Assembly: GCF_026712185.1 (NCBI RefSeq)
Contig: NZ_JAPPUX010000005.1
Coordinates: 422,262-486,261 of the forward strand
Direction of reading: 5' to 3'
From: Nocardioides pini
Lineage (GTDB): Bacteria; Actinomycetota; Actinomycetes; Propionibacteriales; Nocardioidaceae
DNA length: 64,000 nt
Shown: positions 24,458-32,866 of the stretch, piece after piece
Numbering within the stretch: the first letter of the stretch is position 1
Layout: each line of letters begins with the position of its first letter
Translations under genes and position numbers: made by a program
The notes under the pieces: generated by a model
What the model saw: only the letters and a program-made list of their open reading frames with translations
Database searches by the model: none
Told to the model about the DNA's origin: nothing

Positions 24458-25441
24458 ATGAACTGGCTCAGGCAGCGCCACGCGCGGCGAAGCGACCGCC
24501 GGTCCGCAGGCGTCCTGGCTGCGGCCTTGCTGGTGGGGCTGACGGCATGCCAGACCGCGTCCGACGCCCCCGCCTCGGACTCGGCCGCGCCCGAGGTCCC
24601 GCAGCCAGCAGTGACCGCGCCGGTGGCGGCGGACCCGACATCGCCCGTGGCGACCGCGCCCGTGGCGACCGCGCCGGTCACGACCGCGCCGCCCATGGTC
24701 GAGTCGGCGCCGACGCCCGGGCCCGCGGCCCCGCTCGTCTGGCAGAACCTCTTCGTCGACCACTTTGAGGGACCCGTCGGCACCCCCGCCGGCCAGTGGC
24801 ACACGATGACCGGGTGGAACGACGCCGTCCTCGACGGGGAAGGGCGCCTCGAGGTCAGCCGCCTCGCCCAGATCCGTTCCACCTCCGGCTGGGTCCTGCC
24901 CGCCGGCACGCGCGTCCGGGTCTCGGCCAGCCTGGTCATGCCTGACACCAGCAGAAACTATGCCGCGATCTGGGTCCAGCACCCAAACCCCGCCGACCCG
25001 CGCGAGATAGACGTCATCGAGAGCTACGGGCCGAAGAAGACCGGCGGGGCACAACTCGGCTCGCACCTCTGCTACGACGAGACGCTAGACAACGCCGTCG
25101 ACGAGTGCGGGGCCGCCGGCCTCGCCCCCGAGCTGTGGCCCGTGGCGCAGGACTTCGCCGACGGCGCAAAGCCGTGGGACTCCTACTGGGAATACCACGC
25201 CGAGTTCACCGTCGGCGGCGACCGGGTTCTGTTCCAGGCTGCGGACGGCTCCGGCAACCAGGCTTACTCCGTGACCTCCAACCCCGACCCCCGCCGGGTG
25301 CCAAGTAATGCGGTCCCGTTTCACCTCAGGCTTTCCAACAAGGACGTCGATCCCCAGCACGCGCTCCGCGGGGGATCGCGGTCCAGCATGTACGTCGACT
25401 GGGTCACGGTGGAGGTGCAGTACCCGACGGCGACAAGCTGA
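24458..25441 (+). CDS. GH16-like (concanavalin A-fold) lipoprotein
   Basis: 327 aa. The lipoprotein signal has lipobox LTAC (Cys about residue 32), followed by a Pro/Ala/Thr linker with repeated APVATAPV units (about 33-92). The globular part reads VDHFEGPVGTPAGQWHTMTGWNDAVLDGEGRLEVSR, with an EIDVIE motif (Glu183, Asp185, Glu188) matching the ExDxxE active site of glycoside hydrolase family 16, and a closing strand YVDWVTVEVQYP. This suggests a secreted glucanase or galactan-acting enzyme, or a surface-glycan remodeller. Its third-position GC is lower than that of its neighbours, as in the next three genes. Confidence 0.8.
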   Translation: MNWLRQRHARRSDRRSAGVLAAALLVGLTACQTASDAPASDSAAPEVPQPAVTAPVAADPTSPVATAPVATAPVTTAPPMVESAPTPGPAAPLVWQNLFVDHFEGPVGTPAGQWHTMTGWNDAVLDGEGRLEVSRLAQIRSTSGWVLPAGTRVRVSASLVMPDTSRNYAAIWVQHPNPADPREIDVIESYGPKKTGGAQLGSHLCYDETLDNAVDECGAAGLAPELWPVAQDFADGAKPWDSYWEYHAEFTVGGDRVLFQAADGSGNQAYSVTSNPDPRRVPSNAVPFHLRLSNKDVDPQHALRGGSRSSMYVDWVTVEVQYPTATS

Positions 25442-26573
25442 CGTCCTGCCCCGGCGCGGGGTCAGGTGCAAAGTCGCCACCCACGAGCGGTCGCCGCCGG
25501 TCGCTGCGCCAGTCCAAGAGCTCGACGTCCGAGCTGGTGGTCACGGGCGTCTGAGAGATGGTGCGGAAGAGCATGACGACAAGCCCGAGGGTGACAAGCT
25601 GCAGACCAGCGAGGACGCCGAAAATCATGACGATTGCAACCAGAACAGAGCCGACGCCCAAGAATGTTCCGTGGACGATCGAGCCGATCCCAACTGCCAT
25701 GCCGTAAGACCCCAGCGCGAGGACCGTCAGCACGACGATGATCGCCATGCGGGGGAGCAGAGCCCAGGGATTGGCAAGAAGCAGCAGGAGCGCCTTGTGC
25801 CACAGCTGTGAGCGAGTCCAACGGGTGGAGGTGGATCCGTCCGCACGGCCGAGCACCGGTGAGGAGAAGGTCCCCATGTCGGACGTGATGCCCTGCACGA
25901 GAGGAACGATCGGAACGACGCCGAGTTGCGGGTTGCGAGCGAGCAGTCGCACTGTCCCCTCTGGCAGCACGAGGTACTCGCCCAATGTGGGGTCGAACCG
26001 CACGCCGGTCAGACCGGCCACCACGCCGAGACCCAGCGTACCGGCCATGCTGGTGGCGCCGCGACGGTACTGGGTACGGCGAGCGATCTGTGGCAGCCGC
26101 GTCTCGGCGCAGCTACGAAGCACGTCGGGGAGCTGGGTGGGGTCGTGCTGGCCGTCGGCATCCATCAACACGACTAGGCCGCCCGCGGACGCGACCTCCC
26201 TGATCCCGATCGCCTGAGCCGCTGCCTTGCCCTGGTTGTGCTCCAGCCGAATGCCGCCGATCGTTATCGGCAGGTTGAGGGCCCGAAGTTGAGTGATCCT
26301 CTGCCAAGTGGCGTCGGTGCTGCCGTCGTCGATGAACACCGCCGTGACGTCCCAGGTCTTGTCATCGGCGAAGACACGCGCCAGCGTCTGGACCATCGGC
26401 TGAATGGACTGCTCCTCGTTGAAGCACGGCAGGAGCAGGTGCACGGCGGACCTGACCGGTCGATCTGTCGTGCCGGGAGCCTGCTGCTGGGCGTTCGTGC
26501 CCGAGGTGGTGGCGCCCTCCTGCATGCTCGGGAGTCTCTCACAGCAGTGCGGCTGACCAGGACCGCCCCTCAT
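25404..26573 (-). CDS. Family 2 glycosyltransferase with C-terminal membrane helices
   Basis: 389 aa. The GT-A domain (about residues 40-260) has HLLLPCFNEEQSIQPMVQTLARVF, VFIDDGSTDATW, a lysine-containing loop HNQGKAAAQAIG and MDADGQHDP (DxD-type). Three hydrophobic segments follow: LLLLLANPWALLPRMAIIVVLTVLAL, SIVHGTFLGVGSVLVAIVMIFGVLAGLQLVTLGLVVMLF. This is the GtrB/dolichol-phosphate-sugar-synthase layout, which loads a sugar on a polyprenyl phosphate. ATG 26573 overlaps the methyltransferase stop as ATGA, so it is coupled to it; ATG 26525 is an alternative. The 3' end overlaps the convergent GH16-like gene by about 38 bases. Confidence 0.88.
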   Translation of the reverse strand: MRGGPGQPHCCERLPSMQEGATTSGTNAQQQAPGTTDRPVRSAVHLLLPCFNEEQSIQPMVQTLARVFADDKTWDVTAVFIDDGSTDATWQRITQLRALNLPITIGGIRLEHNQGKAAAQAIGIREVASAGGLVVLMDADGQHDPTQLPDVLRSCAETRLPQIARRTQYRRGATSMAGTLGLGVVAGLTGVRFDPTLGEYLVLPEGTVRLLARNPQLGVVPIVPLVQGITSDMGTFSSPVLGRADGSTSTRWTRSQLWHKALLLLLANPWALLPRMAIIVVLTVLALGSYGMAVGIGSIVHGTFLGVGSVLVAIVMIFGVLAGLQLVTLGLVVMLFRTISQTPVTTSSDVELLDWRSDRRRPLVGGDFAPDPAPGQDVSLSPSGTAPPP

Positions 26574-27316
26574 GCGGGCTCGATTCGCAGGATCGCGAAG
26601 GCATTCAGGTTCCACGAGGGAACCTTCGTAAACGGGAAGTAGTCCACCTCCAGCCGCCGACCGGGCTCAACAGCCGCGCGGGTCAGCTTGAGGACACGGT
26701 TGAAAGGGCTGAGATGCTCGATGGCGTTCACCAACGCGTACTCCTCGGGCGGCACGCCCTGGCTGCGCGCGACGCGCTGTGAGACGACGCGTCGAAACCC
26801 GCGAGAGACGACGCCCGGGTCACACGGTACGAGCATGTCGATCACTCCGTCGGGTCGGCACACACGCTGCCACTCCTGCGCCGCGCCGTACGGGTCGGGC
26901 AGGTGAATCAAGAGGCACGTCGCAACCACCCGGTCCACCGAATGGTCGTCGAAGTCGAGGGCCATGGCGTCGGACTGCCGGAACTCGAGGCCGGCTGGAC
27001 CAGTGCCGGCGACGAGTGAGCGGTAGATGACATTGTCCCTCGGCACCCGGATATCGGTGGCCACGTAGTGGTGTCGGGGATGAAGGACGAACGGGAAGTG
27101 CTCGAACCGTCCAGCCCCCACCTCGACGGTCATTGGGAAAGAACGATCGGTTCGACCGCGCTCCAGCCTCTGGTGCATGACGGACGCCGCGCCACCGAGG
27201 CACCCAGCTCCGTGCACGGCCTCGTAGTTGCGTCGGTAATAGGCGTCGACCAGCTGCTCGGCTGTGGGCCGTGACCCCCGCCCTGGCCCCGGCCGGGGCG
27301 CCCCCGTTTCCTCCAT
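26570..27316 (-). CDS. Class I SAM-dependent methyltransferase
   Basis: 248 aa. SAM-binding core: MTVEVGAGRFEHFPFVL (motif I), YVATDIRVPR, FRQSDAMALDFDDHSVDRVVATCLLIHLPDPYGAAQEWQRVCRPDGVIDMLVPCDPG. The post-motif pattern fits the ubiquinone/sugar-type Methyltransf_11 group. ATG 27316 (MEETGAPRP) is chosen over a longer frame lacking family character. It is followed by the coupled glycosyltransferase gene and is divergent from the epimerase gene at 27451, suggesting methylation of a surface sugar or lipid-linked intermediate. Substrate not provable. Confidence 0.88.
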   Translation of the reverse strand: MEETGAPRPGPGRGSRPTAEQLVDAYYRRNYEAVHGAGCLGGAASVMHQRLERGRTDRSFPMTVEVGAGRFEHFPFVLHPRHHYVATDIRVPRDNVIYRSLVAGTGPAGLEFRQSDAMALDFDDHSVDRVVATCLLIHLPDPYGAAQEWQRVCRPDGVIDMLVPCDPGVVSRGFRRVVSQRVARSQGVPPEEYALVNAIEHLSPFNRVLKLTRAAVEPGRRLEVDYFPFTKVPSWNLNAFAILRIEPA

Positions 27317-27450
27317 GGCGACGGAGTGTCGCACATGTGTCCGGGGCTGACCCGCCGCCGACGCGGGTGGGACCGGGTGGGACCTCCCCGGGAACAGGCG
27401 GAACCGCTGGTGTCCGCGCGGCGACGGCGCGCGGGTCATAGGGTCTTCCC

Positions 27451-28527
27451 ATGTCCTCACAGCAGGCAGGAGGTCGCGTCCTCGTCACTGGTGGCGCTGG
27501 CTTCATCGGCACCACGCTGGCGCTCGCGCTCGCCGAGTCCGCCGAGCAGTGGGTCGCGCTCGACAACCTGCATCCGCAGGTTCACCCGGCCTCCCAGCCC
27601 CCGGCGGACCTCCCGGACGCCGTCGACCTCCGCGTCGGCGACGTCACCGTCGCGAATCACCTCGACGCAGTCGTCGCTGACCTGCGGCCCGACACAATCG
27701 TGCACCTCGCTGCCGAGACCGGTACGGCGCAGTCGCTCTCGGAGAGCACGCGCCACGGCATGGTCAACGTGGTCGGCACCACGCAGCTTCTGGACACCCT
27801 CACCCGCGCCGGCCACGTGCCGAGCCACATCGTGCTGACCAGCTCCCGCGCGGTCTACGGCGAGGGCGTGTGGCGCAACCTCGACGGGTCGACCTTCCAG
27901 CCGGGACTGCGCACCCACGCCCAGCTCGAGGCAGGGAGGTGGGATCACGGCGACGGGGCTGCCCACGTTCCCAACACGGTCGACGGGACGCAGCCCAACC
28001 CGATCAACGTCTACGGCGCCACCAAGCTGGCCCAGGAGCAGATCCTCTCGGCCTGGACCGGCTCGCACGACACTCGCCTGTCTGTGTTGCGCCTCCAGAA
28101 CGTCTACGGGCCACGCCAGTCACTGTCCAATCCCTACACCGGAATCGTGTCCCTCTTCTCGCGCCTTGCCCGCGAGGGCCAGTCGATCCCGCTCTACGAG
28201 GACGGCGAGATCACCCGGGACTTCGTCCACATCGACGACGTCGTCAGCGCCATGGTGGCAACCATCGCGCACAAGCCTGCCGACCACGTGCGCACCGTCG
28301 ACATCGGCAGCGGTGTGCGCACGACCATCGGAGACCTCGCCCGCGAGATCGCGCGCTACCACGGCGCGCCCGAACCACACGTCACTGGGCAGTACCGCGA
28401 CGGCGATGTGCGTCACGCCTCCTGCGACGTGGAAGCCACGATTCGCAAGCTCGACTGGAAGCCGCAGGTCAGCCTGCGGGATGGTGTCGCCGGCCTCCAG
28501 GAATGGATCGCGACGCAGCTGGACTGA
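27451..28527 (+). CDS. NAD-dependent epimerase/dehydratase (extended SDR)
   Basis: 358 aa sugar-nucleotide epimerase/dehydratase. The Rossmann start is VLVTGGAGFIGTTLALAL (residues about 10-27), then VALDNLHPQVHP, HLAAETGTAQS, and the active site with Thr/Ser in VLTSSRAVYGEG and Tyr-x3-Lys in NVYGATKLAQE. C-terminal features GPRQSLSNPYTGIVSLFSRLAREGQSIPLYEDGEITRDFVHIDDV are typical of UDP/dTDP-sugar enzymes. Next to the divergent methyltransferase and glycosyltransferase genes, it probably supplies a modified sugar nucleotide. Exact substrate unknown. Confidence 0.92.
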   Translation: MSSQQAGGRVLVTGGAGFIGTTLALALAESAEQWVALDNLHPQVHPASQPPADLPDAVDLRVGDVTVANHLDAVVADLRPDTIVHLAAETGTAQSLSESTRHGMVNVVGTTQLLDTLTRAGHVPSHIVLTSSRAVYGEGVWRNLDGSTFQPGLRTHAQLEAGRWDHGDGAAHVPNTVDGTQPNPINVYGATKLAQEQILSAWTGSHDTRLSVLRLQNVYGPRQSLSNPYTGIVSLFSRLAREGQSIPLYEDGEITRDFVHIDDVVSAMVATIAHKPADHVRTVDIGSGVRTTIGDLAREIARYHGAPEPHVTGQYRDGDVRHASCDVEATIRKLDWKPQVSLRDGVAGLQEWIATQLD

Positions 28528-28571
28528 GACGTCTCCCTGCGACTCGGTGCGCTCGCCGTAGGGTTCCGACC

Positions 28572-30464
28572 ATGACCGAGACCCCCGCCGTCCGAGACCT
28601 CTTGGAGCAGATCCAGGGGTACGGCGCGTGGGCGGTCATCCGGCGCAAGGCCTCACCCACGGCCGGGCTGATCGGCGGCGCGCCGCACGAGGTGGCGAGC
28701 CTGCTCGACATCCCGCTCGAGAGCGGTGCCCCGGAGCCGGGGCGGAGCGCGGACCGGCTGGTCGCCGTGCCGTTCCGGCAGGTGCGCGAGCGCGGGTTCG
28801 CCGCGATCGACGACGACACCCCGCTGACGGTCGTCGACATCGAGGCCGAGCACGAGGTGGCGGTCGACGACCTGCTCGACGCGCTGCCCGACGTGCCGGT
28901 CGAGTTCGCCGACCGCGGGGGCTTCGCGACCAGCGACGAGGACTACGGCGAGGTCGTCGAGGCGATCATCCGCGACGAGATCGGGCAGGGCGAGGGGGCC
29001 AACCTCGTCATCGGCCGCCACTACCGCGCCGTCGTCGCCGAGTGGGACGCCGCGAAGGCGCTCACGGTGCTGCGGCGGCTGATGGAGCGCGAGCGCGGCG
29101 CCTACTGGACCTTCTGCTTCTTCACCGGCGAGCGCTTCCTCATCGGCGCCAGCCCCGAGCGGCACGTCTCGGTGCGCAAGGGCGACGTGCGGATGAACCC
29201 CATCTCCGGGACGTTCCGGGTCGCCGGTCACGGCGACCAGCTCAAGGAGCGGCTGCTTGACTTCCTCGCCGACGAGAAGGAGGTCTTCGAGCTCTTCATG
29301 GTGGTCGACGAGGAGCTCAAGATGATGTGCGACATCTGCCACGAGGGTGGCCAGGTGCTCGGGCCGTTCCTCAAGCCGATGACGCACCTGATCCACACGG
29401 AGTACCTCCTCGCCGGCCGCTCCGACCGCGACCACCGCGAGATCCTGCGCGACACGATGTACGCCGCGACGGTGACGGGCGCGCCCGTCGAGAACGCCTG
29501 CCGGCTGATCGCCGACTACGAGCCCGAGGGCCGTGGCTACTACGGCGCCGCCCTCGCCCTCTTCGGCCGCTCGCCCGACGGCACCCCGACGATGGACAGC
29601 CCGATCCTCATCCGTACCGCCGACGTCTCGCCGGCCGGCGAGCTCAAGGTGACGGCGGGCGCGACGCTGGTGCGCGACTCCGACGCGGCCTACGAGGTGG
29701 CCGAGACGCGCGCCAAGGCCGGCGGCATCCTCAGCGCCTTCGGGCTGGCGCCCGCGGCGACCTCCGACGGCACCGACATCGCCGAGCTGGCGCGGGACGA
29801 GGACGTCGTACTGGCCCTCGGCACCCGCAACCAGCGGCTCTCCCGCTTCTGGCTGACCGACCAGGCCGGCGAGCCGGCCGACCCGGGGTTGGCGGGGAAG
29901 TCGGTAGTGATCCTGCACGGCGAGGACGACTTCGTGAACATGCTCGTCCACGTGCTCGGGGTCTTCGGGATGAGCGCGCGCGTGGTCCGGCACGAGGACT
30001 ACGCCACCGGTGCCTTCGACGGCGCCGACCTCGTCATCGTCGGTCCCGGGCCGGGTGACCCGCGCGAGGGCGACCACCCCAAGATCGCGGCGTTCCGGCG
30101 CGCGGTCGACGACCTGCTCGCCTCGCGGCAGCCGTTCCTCGCCGTGTGCCTGGGCCACCAGACGCTCTGCCAGCGCCTCGGCCTCGACCTCGGCTACAAG
30201 GACGTGGTCTTCCAAGGCACCCAGTCCCCGGTCCGCCTCGACGGCCGCACCGAGCGGGTGGGCTTCTACAACACCTTCGTCGGCCGGGTCCCCGAGGGCG
30301 CTGAGCTGCCGGACGGCGTACGCGTCGAGGCCGACGTGACGACCGGCGACATCCACGCGATCGTCGGGCCGCACTACCGCGGCATCCAGTTCCACGCCGA
30401 GTCGATCCTCACCGAGAACGGCTACGACCTGCTCCACGCGGCGGTGCGCGACCTCCTCGCCTGA
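28572..30464 (+). CDS. Fused anthranilate synthase-family enzyme (PhzE-like)
   Basis: 630 aa, the length of PhzE. The chorismate-binding part (about residues 1-430) has NLVIGRHYRAVV, FCFFTGERFLIGASPERHVSV, MNPISGTFR, EVFELFMVVDEELKMMCDIC, TGAPVENACRLI and GYYGAALALF. A class I glutamine amidotransferase part (about 450-630) follows, with nucleophile Cys526 in AVCLGHQTLC and the His608/Glu610 pair in IQFHAES. PhzE makes 2-amino-2-deoxyisochorismate for phenazines; TrpE-TrpG fusions make anthranilate. The MNPISGTFR and E-x-MMCD patterns favour the PhzE/ADIC group. No phenazine genes lie nearby, so its pathway is open. Confidence 0.88.
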   Translation: MTETPAVRDLLEQIQGYGAWAVIRRKASPTAGLIGGAPHEVASLLDIPLESGAPEPGRSADRLVAVPFRQVRERGFAAIDDDTPLTVVDIEAEHEVAVDDLLDALPDVPVEFADRGGFATSDEDYGEVVEAIIRDEIGQGEGANLVIGRHYRAVVAEWDAAKALTVLRRLMERERGAYWTFCFFTGERFLIGASPERHVSVRKGDVRMNPISGTFRVAGHGDQLKERLLDFLADEKEVFELFMVVDEELKMMCDICHEGGQVLGPFLKPMTHLIHTEYLLAGRSDRDHREILRDTMYAATVTGAPVENACRLIADYEPEGRGYYGAALALFGRSPDGTPTMDSPILIRTADVSPAGELKVTAGATLVRDSDAAYEVAETRAKAGGILSAFGLAPAATSDGTDIAELARDEDVVLALGTRNQRLSRFWLTDQAGEPADPGLAGKSVVILHGEDDFVNMLVHVLGVFGMSARVVRHEDYATGAFDGADLVIVGPGPGDPREGDHPKIAAFRRAVDDLLASRQPFLAVCLGHQTLCQRLGLDLGYKDVVFQGTQSPVRLDGRTERVGFYNTFVGRVPEGAELPDGVRVEADVTTGDIHAIVGPHYRGIQFHAESILTENGYDLLHAAVRDLLA

Positions 30465-30576
30465 CCCGTCCGCTAAAGTCGAGCGAACGTGTAGACATTA
30501 ATTCGGCGTGGCAGGCAACGATTCGGGGACGGACGACGTCACCCTTGTAGCCGGCTCGGGACACGACGGGGGAGCA

Positions 30577-32280
30577 GTGGGGTACTTCAAGGGAGCGTGG
30601 GCAGGCGTGTGCCTGCTCGCGCTGATGGCATGCGGCACGACCGTGGGGCCGAGCGACGGCGCGCGCCCGTCCGAGGGCGCGGCGCCGCAGCGCGTGACGA
30701 GCGACGCGACGGCGGCGGCCGAGCTGGCGCCGGCCGCGGCACGCGCGACGCAGCCCAACATCGTCGTGGTGATGCTCGACGACTTCTCGATGGACCTCGT
30801 CCAGACCATGCGCTCGGTGCAGAGGATGCGGAAGGCCGGCGCGAGCTATCCGCACTCGTTCGTCACCGACTCGCTGTGCTGCGTGTCGCGCTCCAGCTTC
30901 TTCACGGGCCAGTACCCGCACCAGACCGGCGTCCGCACCAACACGTCGAACAAGGGCAGGTCGAAGCTCGGCGGTTGGCCTGCCTACGACGTCCACGGCA
31001 ACCCCGAGCGCGCGTTCAACGTGCGCCTGCAGGAGGCCGGCTACCGCACCGGCTTCGTCGGCAAGTTCCTCAACGAGTACGAGTGGTCGCCCGGCCGGGC
31101 GCTGCCGCCGGTCGTGCCGGGGTGGACGACGTTCCACACGGTCTTCGGCTCCGCCTACGACGGCTGGGACTTCGCCAGCACCTCGGTCGTCGACGACCGG
31201 CTGCGCCTCGTGCAGCACCCGGCGCCCCCGGCGAGCGCGAGCAACGCGACCAAGGACAAGGCGTACGCCGGCGCGGTGATCGGTGACCTGGCGATGGACC
31301 TGATCACCACCAACGAGGTCGCGGGCGCGCCGTACTTCCTCGAGGTTGCGCTCTACGCGCCGCACAACCGCACGAACCCGCAGGGCCACTACGCCGGCGA
31401 TCCGCTCTTCCCGCCGATGTTCCGCGACCGCACCGGCAAGCGCAGCTGCGGCCGCGTCGCCTGCGGCAAGCTGACCGTGGACGACCTGCCCGGCTTCGCC
31501 GACCCACGTCAGGACAACCGCCCGCGGTTGGCCAACGGCAAGCGGGCCCGGGCGTGGAACACCACCCGCACCCTGCCTGCCGCGGCCGCCGTGCGCGACC
31601 TCCGCGACCGCGCACGGATGGCGCAGTCGGCCGACCGGCTCGTGAAGCGCATCCTCGACGCAGTGGGCCCGAACACCTACGTCGTCCTCACCTCCGACAA
31701 CGGCTTCCACCTCGGCCAGAACGGCCTGGGCCGCGGCAAGGGGACGCCGTACGACACCGACGTCCGCGTCCCGCTGCTCGTCACCGGCCCGGGTGTCGTG
31801 CCGGGCGCGCGCCGGGAGGTCACCAGCAACATCGACCTCGCCCCGACCTTCGAGGAGCTGGCGGGGCTCGCACCCGCGCCCTACCGCAGCGGGCTCTCGC
31901 TCGTCCCGACCCTGGCGGACCCCACGGTGGTCCGGCAGTCCCACGCCTTCCTCGAGCACACGCAGCAGACGCTGACCGGCAACGACCCGGACGCGGCGTT
32001 CAGCGGCTCCGAGCTCGACCGGATCCCGTCTTACACCGCGGTGCGGTCCCGCACGGCGCTCCTCGCCAGGTTCGACCTGGACCCTCGCCCGGGCAAGGTC
32101 ACGTGGGGCTACGAGTACTACAGCTACAAGCGCCACGGCTTCGAGAAGCGCAACACCGTCGCGAGCAGGAAGCACGCCCCTGAGGTCGCGGCGCTGATGG
32201 CGAAGCTCACCGCCTTCGACGGCTGCCAGGAGGTGGGCGACCAGCCGGTCTCGGAGGCGTGCCGCGTCGTACGCCAGTAG
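30577..32280 (+). CDS. Sulfatase-family lipoprotein
   Basis: 567 aa from GTG 30577, which gives a neat lipoprotein signal (GYFKGAWAGVCLLALMAC, Cys about residue 22); GTG 30508 in frame would add 23 residues. The alkaline-phosphatase-like fold shows metal-binding IVVVMLDDFSMD (Asp68, Asp69), the activation segment DSLCCVSRSSFFTGQYPHQTGV, VGKFLNEYEW, and TYVVLTSDNGFHLGQNGLGRGKGTPYDTDVRVPL. The modified residue should be Cys101; the usual C-x-P-S-R reads C-C-V-S-R (Pro to Val). It would cleave sulfate esters, perhaps on glycans, outside the cell. No formylglycine-generating enzyme gene is in the window. Confidence 0.9.
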   Translation: MGYFKGAWAGVCLLALMACGTTVGPSDGARPSEGAAPQRVTSDATAAAELAPAAARATQPNIVVVMLDDFSMDLVQTMRSVQRMRKAGASYPHSFVTDSLCCVSRSSFFTGQYPHQTGVRTNTSNKGRSKLGGWPAYDVHGNPERAFNVRLQEAGYRTGFVGKFLNEYEWSPGRALPPVVPGWTTFHTVFGSAYDGWDFASTSVVDDRLRLVQHPAPPASASNATKDKAYAGAVIGDLAMDLITTNEVAGAPYFLEVALYAPHNRTNPQGHYAGDPLFPPMFRDRTGKRSCGRVACGKLTVDDLPGFADPRQDNRPRLANGKRARAWNTTRTLPAAAAVRDLRDRARMAQSADRLVKRILDAVGPNTYVVLTSDNGFHLGQNGLGRGKGTPYDTDVRVPLLVTGPGVVPGARREVTSNIDLAPTFEELAGLAPAPYRSGLSLVPTLADPTVVRQSHAFLEHTQQTLTGNDPDAAFSGSELDRIPSYTAVRSRTALLARFDLDPRPGKVTWGYEYYSYKRHGFEKRNTVASRKHAPEVAALMAKLTAFDGCQEVGDQPVSEACRVVRQ

Positions 32281-32305
32281 GGGCGGCTGGCACTACTGTC
32301 GCTGC

Positions 32306-32866
32306 GTGCACCCGGACGTGATCGTGGTCGACCACCACGACTCCTACACGTGGAACCTGGTGCACCTGTTGGCCCGGGTGACCGGCGTGCTCCCGCGCGT
32401 GGTCCAGCACGACGAGGTCGAGCCCGACGACGTGCTGCGCCACTCGCACGTCGTCCTGTCGCCCGGCCCCGGCCACCCGTCGTCGCCTGCCGACTTCGCC
32501 GTCGGCCCCGAGGTGCTGCGGGCCGGCACCCGCCCCGTGCTCGGCGTCTGCCTGGGCATGCAAGGACTGGTGACGACGTACGGCGGCACGGTGCGGCGGC
32601 TGCCCCCGGCGCACGGCGAGGTCGCGACGATCGAGCACGACGGCGCCGGCGTCTTCGCCGGGGTGCCGCAGGGGTTCGACGCCGTCCGCTACCACTCGCT
32701 CGGCGCCGTCTCGCTGCCGTCCTCCCTCGTGGCCACGGCGTGGAGCGAGGACGGCGTGGTGATGGGCGTGCGCCACGCCACGCTGCCGCTCGAGGGCGTG
32801 CAGTTCCACCCGGAGTCGGTCCTGTCCTCGCACGGCGAGGACCTCGTCAGGAACTTCCTCTCGTGA
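32306..32866 (+). CDS. pabA: Aminodeoxychorismate synthase glutamine amidotransferase subunit (PabA)
   Basis: 186 aa class I glutamine amidotransferase that feeds ammonia to PabB for p-aminobenzoate and folate. Motifs: VVDHHDSYTWNLVHLL, VLSPGPGHPSSPAD, nucleophile Cys in VLGVCLGMQGL and the His-Glu pair in VQFHPESVLS. It starts at GTG 32306. The stop overlaps the PabB GTG as GTGA, so the two subunits are translationally coupled, supporting PabA rather than TrpG. Confidence 0.93.
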   Translation: MHPDVIVVDHHDSYTWNLVHLLARVTGVLPRVVQHDEVEPDDVLRHSHVVLSPGPGHPSSPADFAVGPEVLRAGTRPVLGVCLGMQGLVTTYGGTVRRLPPAHGEVATIEHDGAGVFAGVPQGFDAVRYHSLGAVSLPSSLVATAWSEDGVVMGVRHATLPLEGVQFHPESVLSSHGEDLVRNFLS

